The notes under the pieces: generated by a model | Databases searched by the model: none | What the model saw: the letters and a program-made list of their open reading frames with translations, nothing else | What the model was told of the DNA's origin: nothing | Shown here: in pieces, positions 26,806-35,450 of the stretch | Position numbering within the stretch: position 1 is the stretch's first letter | Layout: every line of letters begins with the position of its first letter | Assembly (NCBI RefSeq): GCF_010882175.1 | Contig: NZ_WKLH01000004.1 | Coordinates: 11,425 to 75,424 of the forward strand | DNA: 64,000 nucleotides | Source of the DNA: Mangrovibacterium lignilyticum | GTDB taxonomy: Bacteria; Bacteroidota; Bacteroidia; Bacteroidales; Prolixibacteraceae | Direction: 5' to 3' | Made by a program: the position numbers and the translations under genes

Positions 26806-27888
26806 ATGCAATTTACTTTACACTCCAATAATCGTCTGACTATTTTGCTCCATGCCTTGGGCTGGTGCATTATCCTGTTCATTCCCCGTTATTTGATAAC
26901 AACTTACGGTGGAAGTCAGGGAAGTCATTTCCTGCACCAGTTTTATTTCAATGCGGCAGTGTACGGTACGATTTTCTATTTGAACTACCTGTGGCTGGTG
27001 CCGAAATATTTCATAGAAGATAAGAAAATCGCCTATTTCCTATTAGCTGCTATTGTCGTAGTTGGGTTGTATTTCCTGATGCATTATGTGAATGAATTTA
27101 TTTTTCATGAGCCGGAGCACGAAGCAAAAATGGCCAGATTGATGGCTGAGCTGAATCAGGAGAAAGGTGAGTCCCGCCCGCCAATCGAGCAGTTTAAGAT
27201 TTACAATTATTTCTCAACTGCCGCTTTGATAACCGGTTTTTCATTAGGATTAGGTGTCATACAGCAATTGTCGAAGAATGAGCAAAAGCGAAAAGAACTG
27301 GAGAAGGAAAAACTGAACTCCGAGTTGGCCTTCCTGAAAAGCCAGGTTAGCCCGCATTTCTTCTTCAATACACTGAATAATATTTATTCACTCATCGAAA
27401 TTGACACCGAGGAGGCACAGGCTGCTGTCCTGAGATTGTCGAAGTTAATGCGCTATTTGCTGTATGATTCGGACAACGGGAATTCAAAGTTGATTGAGGA
27501 AATCAACTTCATGAACAATTATATCGACCTGATGAAATTGCGTGTTAGCAATAAGGTTGACCTTGTTGTGAACATGCCCGAGCAAGTTCCCGATATCAGC
27601 ATTCCCCCTTTGCTGTTTGTCGCGTTTATTGAAAATGCGTTTAAGCACGGGGTTAGTTACCGGGAGCATTCGTTCATTCATATCAATATGACTATTGATG
27701 ACAATGTGCTCCGGTTTGAGACTCAAAATAGTCTTGGTAAAAGCGGAGGTGAAGGAGAATCAAAGCATTCCGGAATCGGTCTGGAGAACGTGAAGAAACG
27801 ACTGACCCTGCTGTATCCCGATAAGCATGATCTGCGGATTAGTCGGACCAATGATACCTTTAAAGTGAAACTGGAAATTGAGATTTAA
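26806..27888 (+). CDS. LytS-type sensor histidine kinase
   Basis: A 360-residue membrane kinase. Four helices are predicted (about 11-32, 47-68, 76-96 and 135-153), followed by a coiled coil and the His_kinase domain: SQVSPHFFFNTLNN with phosphoacceptor H184 and the NLIEE/ENAFKHG N-box at about 270, then SGIGLENVKKRL as the G box. There is no large extracellular sensor, so it may sense membrane state or the pump itself. It forms a pair with the LytTR regulator 11 bp downstream. ATG 26806 is preferred to the adjacent TTG at 26803. Confidence 0.9.
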   Translation: MQFTLHSNNRLTILLHALGWCIILFIPRYLITTYGGSQGSHFLHQFYFNAAVYGTIFYLNYLWLVPKYFIEDKKIAYFLLAAIVVVGLYFLMHYVNEFIFHEPEHEAKMARLMAELNQEKGESRPPIEQFKIYNYFSTAALITGFSLGLGVIQQLSKNEQKRKELEKEKLNSELAFLKSQVSPHFFFNTLNNIYSLIEIDTEEAQAAVLRLSKLMRYLLYDSDNGNSKLIEEINFMNNYIDLMKLRVSNKVDLVVNMPEQVPDISIPPLLFVAFIENAFKHGVSYREHSFIHINMTIDDNVLRFETQNSLGKSGGEGESKHSGIGLENVKKRLTLLYPDKHDLRISRTNDTFKVKLEIEI

Positions 27889-27899
27889 AAAGGCTGACT

Positions 27900-28616
27900 A
27901 TGAAAATCCGCACAATAGCGATCGACGATGAGCCGCTGGCTCTAACCCTTTTATCCGGCTACGTGGAGAAAACACCTTTCCTTGAACTGGCAGGTTCGTT
28001 TGACAATCCGCTGGATGCCATGGAATTTTTGTCGGAGAATGAGGTCGATTTGATTATTCTCGATATTCAGATGCCTGATTTAACCGGAATTGAATTTGCC
28101 CGGGTTCAGGAGACAAAGGCTAAACTAATTTTCACCACAGCCTACGAGAAGTACGCCTTGGAAGGCTTTAAGCTGAATGCAATCGACTATTTGTTGAAAC
28201 CATACAGCTACCAGGAATTCCTAACGGCCGTTAACAAAGCAAAAAAACAGCTCGATTTGGAGCAGGGTGCTGCCACCACGATGGAAGCCAATAACCAGTT
28301 CCTTTTCCTGAAATCGGAGTATAAAATTCGCCGGATTAACTTCAACGACATTTTATACATCGAGGGAATGAAGGACTATGTGAAAGTTTACCTGCTTCAC
28401 GAAGAAAAGCCGGTTCTTTCAATCAGTTCGGTCAAGGCAATCGAAGAAAAGTTGCCGGCCGGTAATTTTATGCGGGTACACCGTTCGTTTATCGTCAACC
28501 TCGATAAAATTGAAGTGATTGAGCGCAGCCGGATCGTGTTTGGAAAAACCTATATTCCGGTTAGCGAGCAATACAAGGAGAAGTTCCAGAATTACCTGAA
28601 CCGGAATTTTTTGTGA
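27900..28616 (+). CDS. LytTR-family response regulator
   Basis: A 238-residue regulator: receiver domain 1-120 with acidic pocket D9/D10 and phosphoacceptor D55 (LIILDIQMPDLTG), then a linker, and a LytTR DNA-binding domain from about 138 (FLFLKSEYKIRRINFNDILYIEG, VHRSFIVNLDKIEVIE). LytTR domains bind direct repeats on one face of the DNA. Two sets of repeats with about 21-bp spacing flank this operon, at its promoter (21343) and directly after this gene (28658), making it the prime candidate binder. Confidence 0.93.
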   Translation: MKIRTIAIDDEPLALTLLSGYVEKTPFLELAGSFDNPLDAMEFLSENEVDLIILDIQMPDLTGIEFARVQETKAKLIFTTAYEKYALEGFKLNAIDYLLKPYSYQEFLTAVNKAKKQLDLEQGAATTMEANNQFLFLKSEYKIRRINFNDILYIEGMKDYVKVYLLHEEKPVLSISSVKAIEEKLPAGNFMRVHRSFIVNLDKIEVIERSRIVFGKTYIPVSEQYKEKFQNYLNRNFL

Positions 28617-28657
28617 TGGCGCGGGGCCGAAGCCTCCAATACACGGCTACCAGCCAA

Positions 28658-28945
28658 TCGCCCGCCGGGGATAGTCAATTTCCCCGATGTACTTAAGCCA
28701 ATCCCGCGGGGGATAATCAATTTCCCCAATGTACTTAAGACGATCCCTTTGGGGATAGCCTATTTCCCCCATGTACGCGGCTTGTTCCCCAAGGGGATTG
28801 TGGCTTTCCCCCATGTACTTTTCATTTTCCCCGATGTACCCGACTATTTCCCCAAGGGGATAATCACCGTCCCCAATGGACCAGGCATTCTCCCCGGGAG
28901 GATTGTTGTTCTCCCTCGGGGGTTTGCCGCTATCCCCGATGTTTG
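28658..28945 (+). repeat. Array of fourteen 21-bp units between the LytTR gene and fmt
   Basis: A C-run core begins at 28661, 28682, 28703, 28724, 28745, 28766, 28787, 28808, 28829, 28850, 28871, 28892, 28913 and 28934: exactly 21 bp apart every time, with no indel over 273 bp. Two unit classes roughly alternate: A units read TTTCCCCNATGTAC, B units read TTCCCCAAGGGGAT and are palindromic. Spacer bases between the cores vary freely. The period equals two helical turns, so all cores face one side of the DNA. The last units overlap the fmt promoter. A frame in phase with the LytTR gene stays open across the array, but lacks a start and a stop of its own. Confidence 0.9.
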
Positions 28946-28956
28946 TACTATCTTTG
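28923..28956 (+). promoter_or_regulatory. Promoter of fmt
   Basis: TTTG (28923-28926), a 22-nt spacer and TATCTTTG (28949-28956), a perfect -7 box. The start would be near 28963, 18 nt before the ATG at 28981. The final array unit lies between the two boxes, so a protein bound there could affect fmt. Confidence 0.65.
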
Positions 28957-28980
28957 CACCAAAATTATTCAACAGACGTT

Positions 28981-29943
28981 ATGACCGGAAAAGATTTACG
29001 GATTGTATTTATGGGAACGCCCGATTTTGCCGTGGCCAGTTTGAAAGCATTGGTTGATGGCGGTTATACGATTGCAGGTGTCATTACCGCACCCGATAAA
29101 CCCGCTGGCCGGGGGCGCCAGTTGCAACAATCGGCAGTGAAACAATATGCCGTTGAGCAAGGGCTTCATGTGATGCAACCCGAAAAGTTGAAAAATCCGG
29201 AATTTATCAGCGAATTGGAAGCGTTGAAAGCCGATTTGCAGGTGATTGTTGCCTTCCGAATGTTGCCCGAAGTGGTTTGGCGCATGCCTCGTTTGGGCAC
29301 CTTCAACCTACACGGATCGTTGTTGCCGCAGTATCGCGGAGCTGCCCCCTTGAACTGGGCGGTGATGAACGGCGACAAAGAAACAGGTGTCACAACTTTC
29401 CTGCTTTCGCACGAAATTGATACCGGAGCCATTCTTTTTCGCGAGAAAATTACCATTGGCGACGACGATAATGTGGGTGACATTCATGACCGGCTGATGG
29501 AAATTGGCGCCACGCTTGTTGTTAAAACGGTTGACGCTTTAGCCGCCGGAAACTTTCAGGCAATTGAGCAGGATGACATGGGAGCTGAAACTTTGAAGCC
29601 GGCTCCGAAAATATTTAAAGACGATTGTAAAATTGACTGGACAAAACCGGCTGTTGCAGTTCGGAACCAGATTCGGGGATTGTCTCCGTATCCGGCAGCC
29701 TGGACCGAACTGATCGACGGGAAAGGGAAGGCGTTGGGATTGAAAATCTTTAAGGCTGAAATAGAACCCTTGAATGGAGCCGCACCGGGAACACTGGAGA
29801 CCGATGGTAAAACGTATCTCAAAATTGCGGCTTCGGATGGCTGGCTTGCGATTTCGGATTTGCAACTGTCGGGTAAAAAGCGGATGGCAACAGCCGATTT
29901 TCTTCGTGGCGTTCAGGATCCCGGTCAATTTAAAGTGCAATAA
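28981..29943 (+). CDS. fmt: Methionyl-tRNA formyltransferase
   Basis: A 320-residue enzyme that formylates initiator Met-tRNA using 10-formyl-tetrahydrofolate. The N-terminal domain starts LRIVFMGTPDFAVASL and carries HGSLLPQYRGAAPLNWAV with the catalytic His and, further on, VTTFLLSHEIDTGAI. The C-terminal OB-like domain (about 205-320) contains IRGLSPYPAAWTEL. The length is normal. Start 28981 is fixed by the promoter; the frame is open further upstream only because the array has no stops in it. No def gene is adjacent. Confidence 0.95.
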   Translation: MTGKDLRIVFMGTPDFAVASLKALVDGGYTIAGVITAPDKPAGRGRQLQQSAVKQYAVEQGLHVMQPEKLKNPEFISELEALKADLQVIVAFRMLPEVVWRMPRLGTFNLHGSLLPQYRGAAPLNWAVMNGDKETGVTTFLLSHEIDTGAILFREKITIGDDDNVGDIHDRLMEIGATLVVKTVDALAAGNFQAIEQDDMGAETLKPAPKIFKDDCKIDWTKPAVAVRNQIRGLSPYPAAWTELIDGKGKALGLKIFKAEIEPLNGAAPGTLETDGKTYLKIAASDGWLAISDLQLSGKKRMATADFLRGVQDPGQFKVQ

Positions 29944-29965
29944 GAATTTATCGAAATAGCGGAAC

Positions 29966-30004
29966 AAAAAAAGCTGACAGTCCACAAAGGATGTCAGCTT
30001 TTTC
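29966..30004. terminator. Bidirectional terminator after fmt
   Basis: AAAAAGCTGACA pairs with TGTCAGCTTTTT across a 12-nt loop (29968-29979 and 29992-30003). It can serve fmt and the convergent glucosaminidase gene. Confidence 0.85.
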
Positions 30005-30039
30005 AATTCTTAAAGTTATGCTTAAGGTCGATTTACTCG

Positions 30040-30996
30040 CTATCTGGGTTTTTTGTCTCTGAGATAAATGACGGTTCCGGCAACCGGCCGTTCACCATAT
30101 CTCATCCGGTTTAACCGATACAGTTTTTTAAGGCGAATGCCATACCGTTGCGACAGGTAGTGCATCGTATCGTCCGATTGGAAGACATGTGTTTTGAAAC
30201 TTCTTAGTGCTTTGTTTCTTTTGGGAACGATGTAGAGGATTTCGTTCACTTTGATGCGGTGCTCCTCCGGCAGGTCATTGTATTTATACAATTCCCACAT
30301 TTTCATATCAAATTCGTTAACAATACTCTGAGGAGTATCGCCCGATTTGACCACAATTGATTTTAAGCCGTTGCGGAATACAACTTTGCGGGTTTGATAA
30401 GGATTGATCAGATTTTTTGCTGGCTGTTTGGGACTGCTGTCTGTTGAAATCATGTCAATTTGCTGCCCGTCGACAACATGGTCGTAAACATACAATTTGT
30501 AGTCTTCAATGATTTTGATCAACGATTCGGCGTAGTGCGGAGCAGTGGCATAGCCCGCTTTTTTTAACCCGCGTGCCCAGCCTTTGTAGTCGGTAATTTC
30601 CAGTTGAAAGAGCCCACTGTAACGGGGGTTTGCAATCAGAAAATTACTGTGGTCGATAAATGACTCTTCCACCGAGTTGTAATGGCGGAAACACTCATTA
30701 CGCATGTCATCATCGTGAAAAACGCGCTTTCCTGTCCAGTTACTTTTACATTTTATCCCGAAGTGGTTATTTGATTTTTGGCTCAGTTCGCTGTTCCCGT
30801 TGCCCGATTCGAGGCAGGCTTGTGCTAATTTAATGCTTGCCGGGATGCCGCAGCGTTGCATTTCGTGTACGGCGAGAGTCCGGTATTTTTGAATGTATTC
30901 CTCCCTGGTCAGCACACGCTGGGAAAAACTTACTAACGCAAGAGCGCATAGGGAAATAAGTAAACCAATTTTCCTGATCATAGTTCTTGTTTTCAA
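30040..30996 (-). CDS. Exported glucosaminidase with two LysM domains
   Basis: A 318-residue peptidoglycan hydrolase (GH73-like). A signal peptide (about 1-25, or from the second Met at base 30981) precedes a glucosaminidase domain (about 28-175) with the catalytic glutamate in ACLESGNGNS and the NNHFGIKC motif. Two LysM modules follow: VVKSGDTPQSIVNEF and HVFQSDDTMHYLSQRYG. It should cut between GlcNAc and MurNAc in the periplasm or at the surface, with LysM holding it to the wall. FlgJ-like roles are unlikely because there are no flagellar genes. Confidence 0.9.
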   Translation of the reverse strand: MKTRTMIRKIGLLISLCALALVSFSQRVLTREEYIQKYRTLAVHEMQRCGIPASIKLAQACLESGNGNSELSQKSNNHFGIKCKSNWTGKRVFHDDDMRNECFRHYNSVEESFIDHSNFLIANPRYSGLFQLEITDYKGWARGLKKAGYATAPHYAESLIKIIEDYKLYVYDHVVDGQQIDMISTDSSPKQPAKNLINPYQTRKVVFRNGLKSIVVKSGDTPQSIVNEFDMKMWELYKYNDLPEEHRIKVNEILYIVPKRNKALRSFKTHVFQSDDTMHYLSQRYGIRLKKLYRLNRMRYGERPVAGTVIYLRDKKPR

Positions 30997-31077
30997 CTTA
31001 TAATAAATGCCAGCCCGTCCCGTTCGTGCACAAATACAATTTAAAAGATGTATTTTTGAAAAAAAGGCTTCCAGAAT

Positions 31078-31569
31078 ATGCGAACAAAAGAAATCAAAAT
31101 ATTGGTAACCGAATGTAAAAATTTGGAAGAGTTAATAACAACCGATCGTGAATTAGTTTTAGCAGCCAGACGGATTGCGGAAACCGCTTATGCACCCTAC
31201 TCGATGTTCAAGGTTGGGGCGGCACTGCTATTAGAAGACGGGAAGGTGGTTACCGGCAGTAACCAGGAAAACGCCGCAACACCGGTGGGCGTTTGTGCCG
31301 AACGGTCGGCCTTGTTTTGGGCCAATTCCAACTACCCCGAATCAGCTGTGACCGCGATTGCTGTGAGCGCGATTGATCAGTCAGGGCAACAAGCATTGCG
31401 TTTAAGTCCTTGTGGGATCTGCCGTCAGGCGTTATTGGAAAGCCAGCACCGTTTTAAGAAGTCCATCCGGGTGATTCTTGACAGTCGAAATAAAATAGAA
31501 ATACTGAATAGTATCGAGAGTTTGTTGCCTCTCAGCTTTAACGGCGATGCGTTGAATAGTGTTGAATAA
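31078..31569 (+). CDS. cdd: Cytidine deaminase
   Basis: A 163-residue homotetrameric-type cytidine deaminase (cytidine to uridine). Zinc site: C73-x-E75 in GVCAERSALF, with C112 and C115 in SPCGICRQ. The usual YAPYS-FKVGAAL substrate loop is present. In some Bacteroidota cdd lies next to porU/porV; here it is about 29 kb away, divergent from the glucosaminidase gene. The ATG at 31078 is preferred; it is slightly longer at the N-terminus than compact Bacillus Cdd. Confidence 0.93.
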   Translation: MRTKEIKILVTECKNLEELITTDRELVLAARRIAETAYAPYSMFKVGAALLLEDGKVVTGSNQENAATPVGVCAERSALFWANSNYPESAVTAIAVSAIDQSGQQALRLSPCGICRQALLESQHRFKKSIRVILDSRNKIEILNSIESLLPLSFNGDALNSVE

Positions 31570-31598
31570 GCACCTTCGTCGATATGTTTGAAGCAAAT

Positions 31599-31632
31599 AA
31601 AAAGCTCCGTCAGGTTTGGCGGAGCTTTTTTA
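31599..31632. terminator. Bidirectional terminator after cdd
   Basis: AAAAAGCTCCG (31599-31609) pairs with CGGAGCTTTTT (31620-31630). It lies between cdd and the convergent pseudouridine synthase gene. Confidence 0.85.
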
Positions 31633-31639
31633 TAGCGAT

Positions 31640-32332
31640 TTATTCTTTTAAATCTTTGATCAGAATCAATTCATCCCAAATGGCATCGCCTTTGGGTGGA
31701 CGGGCAACAATTTTAATTGGTACCTTTTTTATCGGATGAATAAACTCTAGTTTCCGGGCGTGCAGGTGAATACCACCATTGGTGTTACTGCGATCCGATC
31801 CGTACTTTAAATCTCCTTTGATGTGACACCCAATGGCATGCAGCTGAGCCCTGATCTGATGGTGACGGCCTGTCTGCAAATCAACAACCAGCAAATGGTA
31901 GCGATTCAATGTGGCTTTGTGCACATAGCTTAAGCTACAAAGCTTCGAGCCTTTTTTCTGTTTCTTTGAAGCAAAACTTTTATTCTTGGTTTCGTCCTTC
32001 CACAGGTAATGTTCCAGTGTTGCTTCCTCTTCTTCCGGCAATTCGGCAACAACGGCCCAATAGGTTTTTTTGATCGCTTCTTTGTCCTGAAACATTTCGT
32101 TTAAACGAGTCAGGGCTTTACTGGTCCTGGCAAAAAGAACAATTCCACTGGTTGGCCGGTCCAGCCGATGGGGAGATCCCAAATAGACATCGCCGGGTTT
32201 ATTGTATTTCTCTTTGATGTAAGCTTTAACCTGGTCAATTAAAGTCTCATCACCGGTTTTGTCACCTTGTACGATTTCGCCGCAAGCCTTGTTGACAGCA
32301 ATCAGGTGATTATCTTCGTATATAACTTGCAT
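31640..32332 (-). CDS. RluA-family pseudouridine synthase
   Basis: About 230 residues from the ATG at 32332 (MQVIYEDNHLIAVNK); the frame runs further upstream through low-complexity sequence, but this is the natural start of the catalytic domain. The motif HRLDRPTSGIVLFARTSKAL holds the catalytic aspartate of the RluA/RluC/RluD group. There is no S4 domain, so it resembles the short RluA-type/YqcB enzymes that modify rRNA or tRNA. The target base is not predictable. It follows panB on the same strand. Confidence 0.88.
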   Translation of the reverse strand: MQVIYEDNHLIAVNKACGEIVQGDKTGDETLIDQVKAYIKEKYNKPGDVYLGSPHRLDRPTSGIVLFARTSKALTRLNEMFQDKEAIKKTYWAVVAELPEEEEATLEHYLWKDETKNKSFASKKQKKGSKLCSLSYVHKATLNRYHLLVVDLQTGRHHQIRAQLHAIGCHIKGDLKYGSDRSNTNGGIHLHARKLEFIHPIKKVPIKIVARPPKGDAIWDELILIKDLKE

Positions 32333-32344
32333 TTTAACAAGAGG

Positions 32345-32400
32345 TTTTAAGTTTAAAGTTTGAAGTTCAAAGCTGGTCAACTCAAAACTTTAAACTCGCA
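32345..32400. repeat. AT-rich hairpin between panB and the pseudouridine synthase
   Basis: AGTTTAAAGTTT (about 32349-32360) and AAACTTTAAACT (about 32386-32397) form a 12-bp inverted repeat around a loop of about 25 nt. It could attenuate or stabilise the transcript. Similar short low-complexity hairpins are often intergenic filler in this phylum. Confidence 0.5.
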
Positions 32401-32412
32401 ACTGGTAACTGA

Positions 32413-33228
32413 TTAATATTGTTCGAGATCGTTCGGGAAATCTTTCGATTTGACATCCGATACGTAATGTGCCACTGCACCTTTGATTTCGTCGGCCAGG
32501 TTGAGGTAGCGACGAAGGAAACGCGGAGAAAACTCCTGTGTGATACCCAACATGTCGTGAATGACCAAAACTTGCCCGTCAACGCCATTACCGGCTCCGA
32601 TACCGATAACCGGGATATGGAGCATTTCAGCAACCTTTTTTCCTAATGAGGCCGGGATTTTTTCCAAAACGACTGAAAAGCAACCTGCTTCTTCCAGTAA
32701 CCGGGCATCTTCAATCAGTTTATTCGCTTCTTCTTCTTCTTTGGCGCGAACCGAATAAGTTCCGTAACGATTAATTGATTGTGGCATCAATCCTAAGTGT
32801 CCCATGACAGGAATACCGGCAGTCAGAATCCGATCGACAGACTCGATAATTTCTTTTCCACCTTCCAGTTTCACCGCATCAGCGGCTGTTTCTTTCATAA
32901 TGCGAATGGCAGAGTGCAAAGCTTCTTTACTATTACCCTGGTATGTTCCAAAAGGAAGGTCGACAACAACTAATGCACGGTTGACAGCTTTACGCACTGA
33001 GGCTCCGTGATAAATCATGTTGTCCAGTGTCATCGGAAGGGTTGTTTCATTTCCGGCCATCACATTTGAGGCAGAGTCGCCTACCAAAATGACATCGCAA
33101 CCGGCCTGATCAACCAGTTTAGCCATACTGTAATCGTAGCTTGTTAACATGGAAATTTTTTCACCTCTCAGTTTCATTGCTGACAAAACGTGAGTGGTTA
33201 CCCGCTTAACTTCTTTATGTACTGACAT
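32413..33228 (-). CDS. panB: 3-methyl-2-oxobutanoate hydroxymethyltransferase
   Basis: A 271-residue TIM-barrel enzyme making ketopantoate from alpha-ketoisovalerate and methylene-tetrahydrofolate, first step of pantothenate synthesis. Signature segments: [33 protein letters not shown] (metal ligand aspartate), [11 protein letters not shown] and [21 protein letters not shown]. Full length. It is not linked to other pan genes here; a pseudouridine synthase gene follows after a hairpin. Confidence 0.95.
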   Translation of the reverse strand: MSVHKEVKRVTTHVLSAMKLRGEKISMLTSYDYSMAKLVDQAGCDVILVGDSASNVMAGNETTLPMTLDNMIYHGASVRKAVNRALVVVDLPFGTYQGNSKEALHSAIRIMKETAADAVKLEGGKEIIESVDRILTAGIPVMGHLGLMPQSINRYGTYSVRAKEEEEANKLIEDARLLEEAGCFSVVLEKIPASLGKKVAEMLHIPVIGIGAGNGVDGQVLVIHDMLGITQEFSPRFLRRYLNLADEIKGAVAHYVSDVKSKDFPNDLEQY

Positions 33229-33479
33229 CTTTTAAAACTTTATTTCAGATTGCAAAGTAAGTAACTTTTATCGAATCCGGCGGAATTCCCTGAACGATAA
33301 AATTACAGCCCGATTTTATGTCGTTTTGTCACCAATCCTGTCAGCATGAATTTCAGGAGACGCCGTATTGTGTCAATTTTTCACTTCAGACGACTGTTTT
33401 TTCCTTGGCATAAGGTTTGAATAAAACTGAGCGTGTTCAATTAATTCAAATTGCTAATAAATTAAAAACTATAGATAAG

Positions 33480-35396
33480 ATGGGAAAAATTATTGGAATC
33501 GACTTAGGAACAACAAACTCATGTGTTGCCGTAATGGAAGGTAACGAGCCTGTTGTAATTCCTAACAGCGAAGGGAAAAGAACCACTCCGTCAATTGTTG
33601 CTTTTATTGAAAATGGAGAACGGAAGATTGGAGATCCTGCCAAACGTCAGGCTATTACCAACCCGCAAAAAACGATCTCTTCGATCAAACGTTTTATGGG
33701 TGAAGGTTTTTCAAATGTAAGTAAAGAAGTTGGCCGTGTACCTTATACTGTTGTAAAAGGTGACAACAATACACCTCGTGTACAAATCGACGATCGCAAA
33801 TATTCACCACAAGAGATTTCTGCAATGATTCTTCAAAAAATGAAGAAAACTGCTGAAGATTACTTGGGACAAGAAGTTACTGAAGCTGTTATTACAGTTC
33901 CTGCATACTTTAACGACGCGCAACGCCAGGCAACCAAAGAAGCCGGTGAAATTGCCGGTCTGACAGTTCGTCGGATTATTAACGAGCCTACTGCTGCATC
34001 ATTGGCCTACGGTTTGGACAAAATGCATCGGGATATGAAAGTTGCCGTATTCGACTTGGGTGGTGGTACTTTCGATATCTCTGTTTTGGAGTTGGGTGAT
34101 GGCGTATTCGAAGTAAAATCAACCGATGGTGATACGCACCTTGGTGGTGATGACTTTGACCAGGTAGTTATTGACTGGTTGGCTCAGGAATTCCAAAACG
34201 AAGAAGGCATTGACTTGCGTAAAGATCCAATGGCTTTGCAACGTTTAAAAGAAGCTGCAGAAAAAGCAAAAATCGAATTGTCAAGTTCTACATCAACTGA
34301 GATCAACTTGCCGTATATTATGCCGGTAAATGGTATCCCAAAACACTTGGTGAAAACATTAAGCCGTGCCAAATTCGAGCAATTGGCTGACTCGCTGATC
34401 AATGCAACGATTGAGCCTTGTCGCAAAGCATTGCAAAATGCCGGCATGACTTCAGCAGACATTGACGAAGTAATTTTGGTTGGTGGTTCAACCCGTATTC
34501 CTGCTATTCAGGAAAAAGTACAACAGTTCTTCGGTAAAGCTCCTTCAAAAGGTGTAAACCCGGATGAGGTTGTTGCTGTAGGTGCTGCAATCCAAGGTGG
34601 TGTGTTAACCGGTGAAGTAAAGGATGTATTGTTGTTGGATGTTACTCCGCTTTCATTGGGTATTGAAACCATGGGTGGTGTAATGACAAAATTGATTGAA
34701 GCCAACACCACTATTCCAACTAAAAAGTCGGAAACATTTACAACTGCTGCCGATAACCAACCTTCAGTTGAGATTCACGTGTTGCAGGGTGAACGCCCAA
34801 TGGCAAACGGTAACAAAACAATCGGACGTTTCCACCTGGACGGAATTCCACCAGCACGTCGTGGAGTGCCTCAGGTAGAAGTTACTTTCGATATTGATGC
34901 CAACGGTATTTTGCATGTAAGTGCGAAAGACAAAGCCACCGGTAAATCACAATCAATCCGTATCGAAGCTTCATCTGGTTTGAGCGATGACGAAATCAAA
35001 CGGATGCGTGAAGAAGCAGCAGCAAATGCTGACGCTGATAAAGCTGCCCGCGAAAAAGTTGATAAACTGAACCAGGCTGACAGTTTGATTTTCCAAACTG
35101 AAAAACAAATGACTGAGTTCGGAGATAAACTTCCAGCAGATAAAAAAGCGCCTATCGAGGCTGCATTGAATAAGCTGAAAGAAGCACATAAAAATCAGGA
35201 TGTTGATGCTATTGATGCTGCAACTGCTGAGCTGAACCAAGTGTTTCAGGCTGCTTCGCAAGATATGTACAATGCTCAAGGTCAACCAAACGGACAGCCC
35301 GGACCAGACGGCGGTGCCCAACCTGGACCTGATGCTGGTGCTAAATCGTCGCAGGACGGTGAAGTAACCGATGTGGACTTTGAAGAAGTAAAATAA
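33480..35396 (+). CDS. dnaK: Chaperone DnaK (Hsp70)
   Basis: A 638-residue Hsp70. The ATPase domain (1-385) starts [21 protein letters not shown] and has [22 protein letters not shown] and [14 protein letters not shown]; the interdomain linker is [13 protein letters not shown]; the substrate-binding domain and helical lid follow. The C-terminus ends in a Gly/Pro/Gln-rich tail and DVDFEEVK, the usual EEVD-like end. A TTG at 33417 would add 21 residues without homology, so 33480 is chosen. No grpE or dnaJ is adjacent and no CIRCE repeat was seen upstream. Confidence 0.97.
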   Translation: MGKIIGIDLGTTNSCVAVMEGNEPVVIPNSEGKRTTPSIVAFIENGERKIGDPAKRQAITNPQKTISSIKRFMGEGFSNVSKEVGRVPYTVVKGDNNTPRVQIDDRKYSPQEISAMILQKMKKTAEDYLGQEVTEAVITVPAYFNDAQRQATKEAGEIAGLTVRRIINEPTAASLAYGLDKMHRDMKVAVFDLGGGTFDISVLELGDGVFEVKSTDGDTHLGGDDFDQVVIDWLAQEFQNEEGIDLRKDPMALQRLKEAAEKAKIELSSSTSTEINLPYIMPVNGIPKHLVKTLSRAKFEQLADSLINATIEPCRKALQNAGMTSADIDEVILVGGSTRIPAIQEKVQQFFGKAPSKGVNPDEVVAVGAAIQGGVLTGEVKDVLLLDVTPLSLGIETMGGVMTKLIEANTTIPTKKSETFTTAADNQPSVEIHVLQGERPMANGNKTIGRFHLDGIPPARRGVPQVEVTFDIDANGILHVSAKDKATGKSQSIRIEASSGLSDDEIKRMREEAAANADADKAAREKVDKLNQADSLIFQTEKQMTEFGDKLPADKKAPIEAALNKLKEAHKNQDVDAIDAATAELNQVFQAASQDMYNAQGQPNGQPGPDGGAQPGPDAGAKSSQDGEVTDVDFEEVK

Positions 35397-35418
35397 AAAA
35401 CCACGCGATTATATTGGA

Positions 35419-35450
35419 GCCCTGACAGTTTCGCTGTCAGGGCTTTTTTT
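35419..35450 (+). terminator. Terminator after dnaK
   Basis: GCCCTGACAG (35419-35428) pairs with CTGTCAGGGC (35434-35443) around TTTCG, followed by seven T. It overlaps the stop codon of the convergent oxyR gene by a few bases. Confidence 0.9.

Noticed and set aside
28658-28945. CRISPR array
   Set aside because: The 21-bp units are contiguous with a degenerate core and no unique 30-40 bp spacers; no cas genes are in the window.
28749-29057. A separate small gene of heptad repeats
   Set aside because: It would start at a TTG inside the repeat array and end within fmt; kept only as an alternative reading of the array.
33417-33479. N-terminal extension of DnaK from TTG 33417
   Set aside because: The 21 extra residues have no Hsp70 homology; the canonical start [10 protein letters not shown] is at 33480.
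33229-33479. CIRCE or other named heat-shock operator before dnaK
   Set aside because: No TTAGCACTC/GAGTGCTAA-type inverted repeat was found; TAAGGTTTG near 33411 is only an imperfect -7 box.
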